Shown: positions 1 through 5,324, counted from the stretch's first letter. The stretch: 5,324 nucleotides of DNA from Gemmatimonadota bacterium (GCA_018678395.1 JAHHMJ010000180.1:1-5324), one strand, 5' to 3'. A program made the numbers and translations. Notes: generated from the sequence alone by a model not told the origin.

Positions 1-463
1 CGGAAGGAGACCAGCGGTACCGGAACGCGAGCCGCAGGTCCTCGTTCACCTCTTCGAAGACCAGCACGTTGCCGTGGACGTGCTTGTACAGATTGCGCGT
101 CGTGCGGTAGAGACCGGCACCGCGCGGACTGAACGGCTCCCAGAGGAGGCGCCGGCCGTCGCGCTCCACGCGCACGATCGTCTTCGGGCCGGTGTGGTCC
201 CCGGCGTCGTGGATCTGGTCCACGGCGTAGTAGGGAAAGAGCGCGCGGTCCGAATTCCGGCGTCCCGCCGAAAGCCCGCCGTTGCTGGACACGAACATCC
301 AGTGATCGGAACCGCTCACCACACTCATGAAGAAGGGCGCCATGGCATCGAAGTGGGCGATGCGGTAGAACGCCTCTCCCCCGAGGGATACGAAGTCGCC
401 CCGGACCTCACCCTCTCCGGGGTGCGTGGGGCAGGATGCGATATGGAGGGCTTCAGAACTCAT
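1..463 (-). CDS. N-terminal part of a large uncharacterised protein, possibly cellobiose-phosphorylase-like
   Basis: The open frame starts at the ATG complementary to 461-463 and stays open for 154 codons to the window edge, so the C-terminus is missing. The start is supported by AAGGAAG (complement of 467-473) with a 5-nt spacer after its AGGA core, placed 12 bp behind the stop of the PepSY gene. There is no signal peptide or membrane segment in the visible part, so the protein looks cytosolic. Recognisable stretches are DAMAPFFMSVVS (39-50), DHWMFVSSNGGLSAGRRN (53-70) and ALFPYYAVDQIHD (74-86). From memory, this asparagine/glycine- and aromatic-rich pattern occurs at the N-terminus of very large bacterial proteins (over 1000 residues) sometimes annotated as cellobiose phosphorylase or simply hypothetical. 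It would fit a beta-sandwich domain of carbohydrate-active enzymes, but no catalytic region is visible. The frame is real by its start signal and operon position; the function is a weak inference. Confidence 0.72.
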   Translation of the reverse strand, partial: MSSEALHIASCPTHPGEGEVRGDFVSLGGEAFYRIAHFDAMAPFFMSVVSGSDHWMFVSSNGGLSAGRRNSDRALFPYYAVDQIHDAGDHTGPKTIVRVERDGRRLLWEPFSPRGAGLYRTTRNLYKHVHGNVLVFEEVNEDLRLAFRYRWSPS

Positions 464-466
464 GGG

Positions 467-473
467 CTTCCTT
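467..473 (-). promoter_or_regulatory. Ribosome binding site of the partial leftward gene
   Basis: On the minus strand AAGGAAG lies directly after the PepSY stop codon (complement of 476-478), with a 5-nt spacer between its AGGA core and the ATG at 463. This fixes the start of the downstream gene and suggests that the two genes share a transcript and are translated in close succession. Confidence 0.65.
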
Positions 474-475
474 TC

Positions 476-1078
476 TCAACGCCATAGCAGCCAGTAGATG
501 ATCGGCAGCAGGATCCCAACCGCCACGTACACGCCGCCCCGTCCGAACACCCCTTTTCGCCCCTTCACCATGAATAGCCCGGTGAACGCGAGCAGGAAGA
601 GCGCGACCGCGAAGAGGTCGGCGGCCACGGTCCACAGACCCTTGGGCTCGTTCAGGTGAAGCACGTTGAAGGCCCGAAGGAGCGGTCGATCACGAACGGA
701 CTCGTAGACCGCGGTGCCCGAGGTGAGGTCCACCGTGATCGCGCCCCCCTCGACGAAGACATCGAGGCGATCGGGGTCCGGTCGGTACATGCCCTGGATC
801 GTCTCGTCGAGGTCGAACGCGGACAGGAGCCGCTCGGCGAAGTCCGGGGACCTCGACGCCTCGGGGCTCACACCATCGAGGGTCACCGCATCGTCGCGGA
901 TGACGTAGTTGGGATTCCAGTCGGCGATGTGGTTGACCGCCAGCCCCGATATCGCATAGACGATCGTGAGCCCGGCGCAGAGATAGCCGAGGGTGCGATG
1001 CAGGACACGATTCCACCCCCGCCAGCGCACGCCGAGTCCCCGCTTTCGCGCGGAGCCGTATCCCGGTTCCACCGTCAT
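476..1078 (-). CDS. Short PepSY-associated transmembrane protein
   Basis: This is a 200-residue inner-membrane protein. Three hydrophobic segments are visible: about 29-50 (after the RVLHRTLGY motif), about 150-170 (ADLFAVALFLLAFTGLFM) and about 182-199. Between helices 1 and 2 lies a roughly 90-residue, probably extracytoplasmic region. The pattern 'LHR.LGY...aiSGL..NH' followed by 'LHL...G.W...aDL.al.L..laFTGL' is characteristic of PepSY-associated TM helix proteins, which often have about 370 residues and four helices; this is a reduced form. Histidines at 27, 50 and 141 sit at membrane edges and could bind metal or heme (inference). Members often occur near iron or siderophore uptake or redox genes, but the biochemical role is poorly defined. 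I chose the ATG at 1078 because a longer frame from a GTG at 1156 would overlap the upstream gene and add an arginine-rich tail unlike the family. No clear Shine-Dalgarno sequence precedes 1078. It lies 34 bp after the DUF4920 gene. Confidence 0.8.
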   Translation of the reverse strand: MTVEPGYGSARKRGLGVRWRGWNRVLHRTLGYLCAGLTIVYAISGLAVNHIADWNPNYVIRDDAVTLDGVSPEASRSPDFAERLLSAFDLDETIQGMYRPDPDRLDVFVEGGAITVDLTSGTAVYESVRDRPLLRAFNVLHLNEPKGLWTVAADLFAVALFLLAFTGLFMVKGRKGVFGRGGVYVAVGILLPIIYWLLWR

Positions 1079-1112
1079 GGATCGCGCGCCGGAACGCGCG
1101 GACGCTTCGGAC

Positions 1113-1610
1113 CTATGGCGCCGTCGCGGCGTCGCGGACCAGCGCCCCGATCCCACGAATGCGATAAATCGTCTCGGGGCCGGTCACGCTCTCGGGATCG
1201 AACGGCACCCCCTGTTCCTCGGCCCGATGCTCCGCGGCTGCGATCGCCTCTTCGTGGGTGAGCTCGAGCTTCTCGACGGTGCCCTCGACCAGGGCGGTCC
1301 GGCCCCGCAGGCTCATCGGGAAGACGATGACGCCGTCCTCCACCTTGATCTGGATCTTCTCGTACTCCCGGTCGCTCTCGACGTCGATCCAGCACCCACG
1401 CGACTCACAGACCGCAACGACCTGACCCTCGACGAGCACCCGCCGGCCGACGAAGTCCTCCGGCGCGTCGTGAATCGCCGAGATCGGCGTGATCTCGGTC
1501 AGGGCGAGTGCTTCACCATAGGGCTCCCCTTCGAACGGAGAGGCGTCGGCGTCGGCGCAGGCGAGGGTGCCTGCGGCCGCGAGCAGGCAGAGGGCGATGG
1601 AGCGGCGCAT
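1113..1610 (-). CDS. Exported DUF4920-domain protein
   Basis: This 165-residue protein has an N-terminal export signal (MRRSIALCLLAAAGTLACA). Cys18 sits in a poor lipobox-like context (TLAC), so it could be a lipoprotein or a soluble periplasmic protein. The mature part matches the DUF4920 pattern: a 'GEPYGEAL' opening, 'DFVGRRVLVEGQVVAVCESRGCW' around 53-75 with the hallmark C..(R/K)GCW, then 'IKVEDGVIVFPMSLRGRTALVEGTV' and a closing 'YRIRGIGALV'. The family has no established reaction. The fold is probably a small OB-like beta-barrel, and the conserved cysteine pair (Cys68 and Cys73) could bind a metal or be redox active (inference). It is the first gene of the leftward cluster, with GGAG at the complement of 1619-1622 and an 8-nt spacer. 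It is divergent from the cytochrome genes and shares their control region. The family call is fairly sure; the function is unknown. Confidence 0.82.
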   Translation of the reverse strand: MRRSIALCLLAAAGTLACADADASPFEGEPYGEALALTEITPISAIHDAPEDFVGRRVLVEGQVVAVCESRGCWIDVESDREYEKIQIKVEDGVIVFPMSLRGRTALVEGTVEKLELTHEEAIAAAEHRAEEQGVPFDPESVTGPETIYRIRGIGALVRDAATAP

Positions 1611-1618
1611 ATCGGCAT

Positions 1619-1622
1619 CTCC
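1619..1622 (-). promoter_or_regulatory. Ribosome binding site of the DUF4920 gene
   Basis: GGAG on the minus strand lies 8 nt before the ATG at 1610, within CCGGAGATGCCGAT. A nearer ATG inside this string is out of frame. The site supports 1610 as the start. Confidence 0.55.
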
Positions 1623-1641
1623 GGCACGAGAACTCGAACGA

Positions 1642-1656
1642 ATCCTTGAAAAGGAT
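1642..1656. repeat. Short perfect inverted repeat, possible operator
   Basis: ATCCTT and AAGGAT flank a 3-nt centre (GAA), giving a 15-bp dyad 32 bp upstream of the DUF4920 start. It is AT-richer than its surroundings. Its size and place suit a regulator binding site for the leftward genes, but I do not recognise the motif. Confidence 0.4.
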
Positions 1657-1668
1657 AGTCGCCCGGAT

Positions 1669-1689
1669 CAGCCCCTACAAGCGGGGCTG
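1669..1689. repeat. Inverted repeat / hairpin in the divergent region
   Basis: CAGCCCC (1669-1675) and GGGGCTG (1683-1689) form a perfect 7-bp stem around a 7-nt loop. It lies midway between the two clusters. It has no T-run, so it is not an intrinsic terminator; it could be an operator or an mRNA leader hairpin. Confidence 0.4.
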
Positions 1690-1749
1690 GGCGAAGCCAT
1701 CCGCGGCCCACCGAGCCCCGCGCGGGAAATACGCAGGACAGTCTTTGTG

Positions 1750-1760
1750 GGGGAATCCCC
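1750..1760. repeat. Short dyad GGGGA-A-TCCCC
   Basis: This is a perfect 5-bp inverted repeat around one central base, upstream of the cytochrome cluster. Such short GC-rich dyads arise easily by chance in DNA of this composition. It is recorded only because of its position in the control region. Confidence 0.25.
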
Positions 1761-1805
1761 GACTTGCGGCAGATCCCGCGCGTGGCGCAATTCCATGGGC
1801 ATCCT

Positions 1806-1826
1806 AGGAGGTCTCGCCCCGACCTC
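1806..1826 (+). promoter_or_regulatory. Shine-Dalgarno-like AGGAGGT inside a hairpin
   Basis: AGGAGGT at 1806-1812 is a near-ideal ribosome binding sequence, yet no start codon follows at the normal 5-9 nt; the first in-frame ATG is at 1833, 20 nt away. GAGGTC (1808-1813) pairs perfectly with GACCTC (1821-1826) across a 7-nt loop, so the site would be buried in a stem in the mRNA. This could control translation of the cytochrome cluster or bring the site closer to the ATG at 1833. Both are inferences from sequence alone. Confidence 0.35.
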
Positions 1827-1883
1827 TCCGCTATGGACGAACACGACACCCCGCTTCTCTCCCTCCCAACGCCCGGCCCCTTC

Positions 1884-3053
1884 ATGCGGCGCCTGGGCGT
1901 GTGGGTATCGCTGATCCTGGGTCTCGGATTCGCCGCACCGACATCTTCCCAGCAAGGGGCCCGCTCCTGCGACCTCTGTCACGGCGAGCTCGAGTTCCTG
2001 CGTCAGCACGCGCCCGACCTCGATGCGGCTCGGCGAATGCAGGTCACCCAGGGTGGAGTCGAGGCTACGGCGCACGCCGAGTACACGTGCGCCGATTGCC
2101 ACGGAGGGTTCTCAGCCTGGCCCCATCCCGACGGCGGCACCACGGAGAGCTGTGTGTCCTGTCACGAGGAGCAGGACACGGCCTGGTCGCGGAGCATCCA
2201 CGCCGAGCCCGAGACGGGTGAGCCGGCGGAGTGCGCGAGCTGCCACACCGTTCACGAGGTCGCGTGGGCCGAGGATCTCGCCGAGGGGCCCGACATGATC
2301 CGGATGAACGCCGGATGCGTCTCGTGCCACCAGGCATCGGCCTTTGCGAGCTTCGACGCCCACGCCGACTCGGTGTCGTGCGCGGGGTGTCACTCCGCCC
2401 ACGAAACGCGGACGGTGGACTCGCCCGACGCGCTGATGGCGCCACTCCGTCAGGTCGAGACGTGCGGGAGCTGTCACGAAGACGTGGCGACAGAGGCGAT
2501 GGACGACGCCCACGGCGAGGCTCTGGCCGAGGACGGCCCGGAGACGCTGACGGAGCTCGAAGGCCTCGGTCACGACGGTGCGCCCTCGTGCACCACATGT
2601 CACTCCGGGCACGGAATCGTGGCCGTGGATGGGCCCTTCGCCCTCGACGAGACCGGCACGTGCGGAACCTGCCACGAACACGCGGTGGAGACGTTCGACG
2701 ATTCCTATCACGGGCAGGCGACCGCGCTCGGATCCGAGGACGTAGCGTCGTGCTCGGACTGCCACGGAACGCACGGGGTCTTCGGCGAGGACGACCCCCG
2801 GTCGATGATCCACCAGGCCAACCTCGTGGAGTCCTGCGGGACCTGCCACGAGGAAAGCCGCGCCGCTTTCGTTCAGTATCAACCCCACGCCGATCACAAC
2901 GACCGCGAGAACTACCCCGCGGTCTACTGGTCGTATCGCGCCATGACCGCTCTGCTCCTCGGAGTCTTCTCGGTATTCGGCATCCACTCGGCGCTCTGGG
3001 TCATGCGCCTGGCTCTGGATGCCCGACGGCAGCCCGTCGGAGGTGACGGATGA
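1884..3053 (+). CDS. Membrane-anchored 11-heme cytochrome c
   Basis: This 389-residue protein has a Sec signal peptide (MRRLGVWVSLILGLGFAAPT, about 1-23) and eleven CXXCH heme sites starting at residues 29, 69, 90, 117, 145, 166, 194, 236, 260, 290 and 318. One C-terminal transmembrane helix follows (about 350-376) with a positively charged cytoplasmic tail. From the third heme on, sites alternate between CXXCHxxH and plain CXXCH(E/Q). Extra histidines upstream of the CXXCHxxH sites (106, 160, 210, 276) probably act as distal ligands. This matches the cytochrome c3-like multiheme domain that in Geobacter CbcL is fused to a cytochrome b; here the b domain is the next gene. The likely role is to carry electrons on the periplasmic side between the quinone-reactive cytochrome b and downstream carriers. 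I chose the ATG at 1884 because the signal peptide begins there, although it lacks a Shine-Dalgarno sequence. The ATG at 1833 would add 17 residues and is the main alternative. The stop overlaps the next start by 4 bp. Confidence 0.88.
   Translation: MRRLGVWVSLILGLGFAAPTSSQQGARSCDLCHGELEFLRQHAPDLDAARRMQVTQGGVEATAHAEYTCADCHGGFSAWPHPDGGTTESCVSCHEEQDTAWSRSIHAEPETGEPAECASCHTVHEVAWAEDLAEGPDMIRMNAGCVSCHQASAFASFDAHADSVSCAGCHSAHETRTVDSPDALMAPLRQVETCGSCHEDVATEAMDDAHGEALAEDGPETLTELEGLGHDGAPSCTTCHSGHGIVAVDGPFALDETGTCGTCHEHAVETFDDSYHGQATALGSEDVASCSDCHGTHGVFGEDDPRSMIHQANLVESCGTCHEESRAAFVQYQPHADHNDRENYPAVYWSYRAMTALLLGVFSVFGIHSALWVMRLALDARRQPVGGDG
3039..3046 (+). promoter_or_regulatory. Strong ribosome binding site of the cytochrome b gene
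   Basis: GGAGGTGA lies within the last codons of the 11-heme cytochrome gene. Its GGAGG core has a 6-nt spacer to the ATG at 3050. With the ATGA stop/start overlap, this indicates coupled and efficient translation of the membrane subunit. Confidence 0.8.
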
Positions 3054-3955
3054 CGCCGGCGACTCGACAGGCGGCCCTCGAGCCGACCATCGCCCTCGAC
3101 TCGGCTCAGCGAGGTGAGGGGCCCTACATCTGGCGCTTCACCCTCTTCCACCGCCTGACGCATGCGGTGGTGATCATCTCGTTCTTCCTCCTGACCCTCA
3201 CGGGGCTTCCGCTGCGCTTCAGTGGAGCCGCCTGGGCGCCGCCGCTGATCTGGCTCTTCGGCGGTGTGGAGATGGCGGGGTCCATCCACCGGTTCGCGGC
3301 ACTGCTGACCTTCGGGTACTTCGGTGCCCACCTGAGCTGGATCGCCGTCCGGTTCGTTCGGTCGAAGAACCGGTGGAGCATGTTCTGGGGGCCCGACTCC
3401 ATGATCCCGCAGCCACGGGACGTGGTCGACTTCTACCGGCAGGTGAAGTGGTACTTCGGCAAGGGTCCTCGTCCGCAGTTCCCGCGGTTCAGCTACATGG
3501 AGAAGTTCGACTACTTCGCCGTGTTCTGGGGCGTGTTCATCATCGGTGGCTCGGGACTGCTGCTGTGGTTCCCCGAGTTCTTCTCGCGATGGATGCCGGG
3601 CTGGATCTTCAACGTCGCGACCGTGATCCACGCGGACGAAGCGCTCCTCGCGTCGGGCTTCATCTTCACGATTCACTTCTTCAACGTGAATCTGCGGCCC
3701 GAGAAGTTCCCGCTGGACGCCGTCATGTTCCACGGTCGGGCCACCAAGAGCTACATGGAGGAGGAGCACTCCCTTCTGCTGGACGAGTTGGACCTCGATG
3801 ACCACGGACCCGTGTCGACGGTTCCGATGACCGACGCGCTGGCCCCCGCTCCGACGCGTACACAGACGCTCATCGCCGCGGCGCTCGGCTTCGCCGGGCT
3901 GGGAACGGGTCTCCTCTGCGTGGGATTGATTCTATGGGCCGTCGTCTTCTCCTAG
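3050..3955 (+). CDS. Quinone-reactive b-type cytochrome membrane subunit (cytochrome b/b6 domain)
   Basis: This 301-residue integral membrane protein has hydrophobic helices at about 38-56, 80-102, 154-174, 190-212 and 273-299. It resembles the FdnI/FdhC-like and Cbc-type cytochrome b subunits that exchange electrons between the quinone pool and periplasmic heme or iron-sulfur partners. Candidate heme b ligands are His34 and His38 (FHRLTH at helix 1), His80 and His94 (SIHRF and GAHLSW in helix 2), and His194 and His209 in the segment IHADEALLASGFIFTIHFF. The following LRPEKFPLD (215-223) is a strong family signature. Four of these histidines would serve two b hemes by analogy with formate dehydrogenase gamma. 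The start is set by GGAGGTGA and an ATGA overlap with the 11-heme cytochrome. No molybdopterin or iron-sulfur subunit is nearby, so the partner is most likely the adjacent cytochrome c rather than a formate or thiosulfate enzyme. The acidic loop before the last helix (237-262) is poorly conserved in my reading. Confidence 0.88.
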   Translation: MTPATRQAALEPTIALDSAQRGEGPYIWRFTLFHRLTHAVVIISFFLLTLTGLPLRFSGAAWAPPLIWLFGGVEMAGSIHRFAALLTFGYFGAHLSWIAVRFVRSKNRWSMFWGPDSMIPQPRDVVDFYRQVKWYFGKGPRPQFPRFSYMEKFDYFAVFWGVFIIGGSGLLLWFPEFFSRWMPGWIFNVATVIHADEALLASGFIFTIHFFNVNLRPEKFPLDAVMFHGRATKSYMEEEHSLLLDELDLDDHGPVSTVPMTDALAPAPTRTQTLIAAALGFAGLGTGLLCVGLILWAVVFS

Positions 3956-5324
3956 CGGCAGCGGCCCTCCTCCTGGGAGGCACCGGCTGCCTCCCGAACG
4001 GGCAAGCCTCGGTCGACGAGAATGGCCACGCGGAACTGGCGTGCGTCTCGTGCCACGAGTTCGTGAATGAGACCCCGGGAACCGACCTTCGGCTGGTGGG
4101 CTTTCTGACACCGGCCGAGATCGCCGGGAACACGGTAGTGCGCGAGGAGACGTGCGCCGCGAGCGGCTGCCACGAGGGCGGCGGGTCTCGCGAGATCTCG
4201 TTCGGCCCGGTGACCTTCACACATCGCGACCACGGGGGCGACAGCCTTCAGGTCGCCATGTCCTGCGCCGGCTGCCACATCCACGAGATCGGCAACGACC
4301 CCCTTGTGGCCGATGTCGGGACGTGCGCTCTCTGTCACATCGCCGAGCAGACGGCTGGGATCGCTGGCGAATGCCGCCTGTGCCATTCGGCTCCGGAGCA
4401 TGTGGCCGTGACCAGCCAGGCCGTTGCCGTGCCCCACGACGGGCTGCCTTATGTGGATGGTGGATGCGTCCGCTGCCACTACGACGTCACCGAGACGACG
4501 GTCGAGGTATCGCCTCTCACCTGTGGGACTTGTCACGCCGATGGGGACGAGCTTCTGGCCACCGACACCATCCCGGCCCAGCTCCACACCGACCACACCG
4601 GCGTGGGATGTGTCTCCTGCCACGTCACGGAGGGACACCAGATTCAGGCGATGAGCACCGCCGTGGTCCTCGACTGCGCGCAGTGCCACAGCGAGATCCA
4701 CGAGGTTCCGGTGACCCGGGAGTGGCCGGGCACGTCGACCTGCAACGCCTGCCACGCCGGGAGTCATGCCGCCGAGCAGCGCATGGTCCTGGGGCTCGTC
4801 GACCCGGAGCAGCCGATACCGAGCGACAAGTTCATGAGCGGGCTGTCGTGCGCCTCGTGCCACGTCGCCGCCGAGGGCGCCGACCCGGCGGTCGCGGTGG
4901 CCGGCTCCGCCGAGGGCTGCGTCGGCTGCCACCGAGGCGAGTACGCCGAGGTTCTGGATTGGTGGATCGAGGGGTCGGCCGACCGGACCTCCATGGCTCG
5001 CGCCGCGGTCGACCGCGCCCAGCGGACCCTCGGGGCCGACGTCGCCCCGCTGGACTCGGCCTCCGCGCGCATCGACGCGGTACGGGATGGAGGAGCGCAC
5101 CACAACCTCCTCCTGGCACATCGCCTCCTGGAGGGTGTCCTGGCGGACGTCACGGCGGCATACGAAGCCTCCGGTCGGTCCGCACCGGCCGCGCCGTCCC
5201 TCGGCCGAGAGCCGTCCATGGGACTGTGCAGCTACTGCCACTATCGGGTCGACGAGCCCTGGCTCTTCCAGGACATGTCCGGCGCCTTCCACCGCGAGGT
5301 CATGGTTCGTGGTCAGGGCCGCTA
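3934..5324 (+). CDS. Multiheme cytochrome c, probable lipoprotein, at least 13 hemes (3' end outside window)
   Basis: The frame is open from the ATG at 3934 to the window edge (463 full codons). It overlaps the cytochrome b gene by 22 bp and has only a weak GGGA site (3922-3925), so coupled translation is likely. The N-terminus (MGRRLLLAAAALLLGGTGC) is a short signal peptide ending in a lipobox-like GTGC, so Cys19 is probably lipidated. Twelve CXXCH sites start at residues 37, 111, 131, 147, 178, 197, 226, 248, 270, 306, 329 and 432. One CX4CH site (CAASGCH, 74-80) makes thirteen. Residues 334-431 have no heme site, are rich in alanine, arginine and acidic residues and look helical. GAHHN followed by a leucine-rich helix (398-410) resembles the 'G(V/A)HN' element near the C-terminus of NrfA-like and cytochrome c3-like proteins. 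The likely role is to accept or donate electrons for the membrane module. Whether it sits on the inner or outer membrane, or is itself a reductase, cannot be told without the missing end. Confidence 0.87.
   Translation, partial: MGRRLLLAAAALLLGGTGCLPNGQASVDENGHAELACVSCHEFVNETPGTDLRLVGFLTPAEIAGNTVVREETCAASGCHEGGGSREISFGPVTFTHRDHGGDSLQVAMSCAGCHIHEIGNDPLVADVGTCALCHIAEQTAGIAGECRLCHSAPEHVAVTSQAVAVPHDGLPYVDGGCVRCHYDVTETTVEVSPLTCGTCHADGDELLATDTIPAQLHTDHTGVGCVSCHVTEGHQIQAMSTAVVLDCAQCHSEIHEVPVTREWPGTSTCNACHAGSHAAEQRMVLGLVDPEQPIPSDKFMSGLSCASCHVAAEGADPAVAVAGSAEGCVGCHRGEYAEVLDWWIEGSADRTSMARAAVDRAQRTLGADVAPLDSASARIDAVRDGGAHHNLLLAHRLLEGVLADVTAAYEASGRSAPAAPSLGREPSMGLCSYCHYRVDEPWLFQDMSGAFHREVMVRGQGR

Larger units (their letters stand above)
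1611..1883. promoter_or_regulatory. Divergent intergenic control region
   Basis: This stretch separates the leftward DUF4920 cluster from the rightward cytochrome cluster and must hold both promoters if each is transcribed from here. I find no convincing sigma70 -35/-10 pair on either strand; TTGAAA at 1646-1651 has no good -10 at the usual distance. The region contains inverted repeats at 1642-1656, 1669-1689, 1750-1760 and 1808-1826, listed separately. No tRNA or other RNA gene is recognisable. The rightward end may be coding from 1833 if the alternative start of the 11-heme cytochrome is used. Confidence 0.5.

Noticed and set aside
74..487. Plus-strand open frame of 137 codons
   Set aside because: The opposite strand carries a frame with a good ribosome binding site, operon spacing and family-like motifs; the plus-strand product looks like an antisense shadow.
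1079..1156. GTG start extending the PepSY protein by 26 residues
   Set aside because: The extension overlaps the DUF4920 coding region by 44 bp, is arginine/serine-rich, and does not look like family N-termini.
656..1649. Plus-strand open frames of about 200 codons (656-1261 and 993-1649)
   Set aside because: They run antisense to the PepSY and DUF4920 genes, which have membrane segments, an export signal and family motifs. The plus-strand products are arginine-rich and featureless.
1764..1832. TTG start for the 11-heme cytochrome gene
   Set aside because: It would put about 40 charged and proline-rich residues ahead of a classic signal peptide, and no ribosome binding site precedes it.
2112..3805. 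Minus-strand open frames antisense to the 11-heme cytochrome and cytochrome b genes (2112-2987, 2924-3805)
   Set aside because: They oppose strongly supported genes and have biased, low-complexity or valine/arginine-rich composition without motifs.
1968..5241. Recurrent short TGC..TGCCAC strings, considered as a DNA repeat array or CRISPR
   Set aside because: The strings encode heme-binding CXXCH sites in frame, with irregular spacing and no conserved repeat/spacer structure.
3952..5292. Long 446-codon open frame on the minus strand
   Set aside because: It is exactly antisense to the multiheme lipoprotein gene, which shows a signal peptide and 13 heme motifs. The antisense product has no recognisable domain; high GC content keeps the opposite frame open.

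Overview
The window is GC-rich, gene-dense bacterial DNA carrying two divergent gene clusters around an intergenic region of about 220-270 bp (from 1611 to the first rightward start). Signal peptides, a probable lipoprotein and many c-type heme motifs point to a Gram-negative bacterium with Ccm- or Ccs-type cytochrome maturation and a respiratory chain using multiheme cytochromes. The mix of families suggests a high-GC lineage such as Gemmatimonadota, or another Myxococcota- or Rhodothermota-like group. No taxonomic marker is present, so this placement is only a guess.

Leftward cluster (minus strand, 1610 down to the window edge): a small exported DUF4920-type protein (1113-1610), a short PepSY-associated transmembrane protein (476-1078), and the first 154 codons of a larger protein of unproven function (1-463). 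The last shows what looks like the N-terminal domain of a large family sometimes annotated as cellobiose-phosphorylase-like. Gaps of 34 and 12 bp suggest one transcript.

Rightward cluster (plus strand, about 1884 to the window edge): an exported 11-heme cytochrome c with a C-terminal membrane anchor (1884-3053), a five-helix b-type cytochrome (3050-3955), and a probable multiheme lipoprotein with at least 13 heme sites, one of them CX4CH, which runs off the end (3934-5324). The genes overlap by 4 and 22 bp and so are probably translationally coupled. Together they resemble a split version of the Cbc-type inner-membrane quinone:cytochrome c modules known from Geobacter. The proposed path is quinone pool, diheme cytochrome b, 11-heme cytochrome c on the periplasmic face, then the large multiheme lipoprotein. 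At least 24 c-type heme sites are visible. No molybdopterin or other catalytic subunit and no outer-membrane porin is present, so the terminal partner and the direction of electron flow are unknown.

The divergent intergenic region holds several inverted repeats. One is a hairpin whose 5' arm contains a strong Shine-Dalgarno-like sequence, which makes the start and the translational control of the 11-heme cytochrome gene worth checking.
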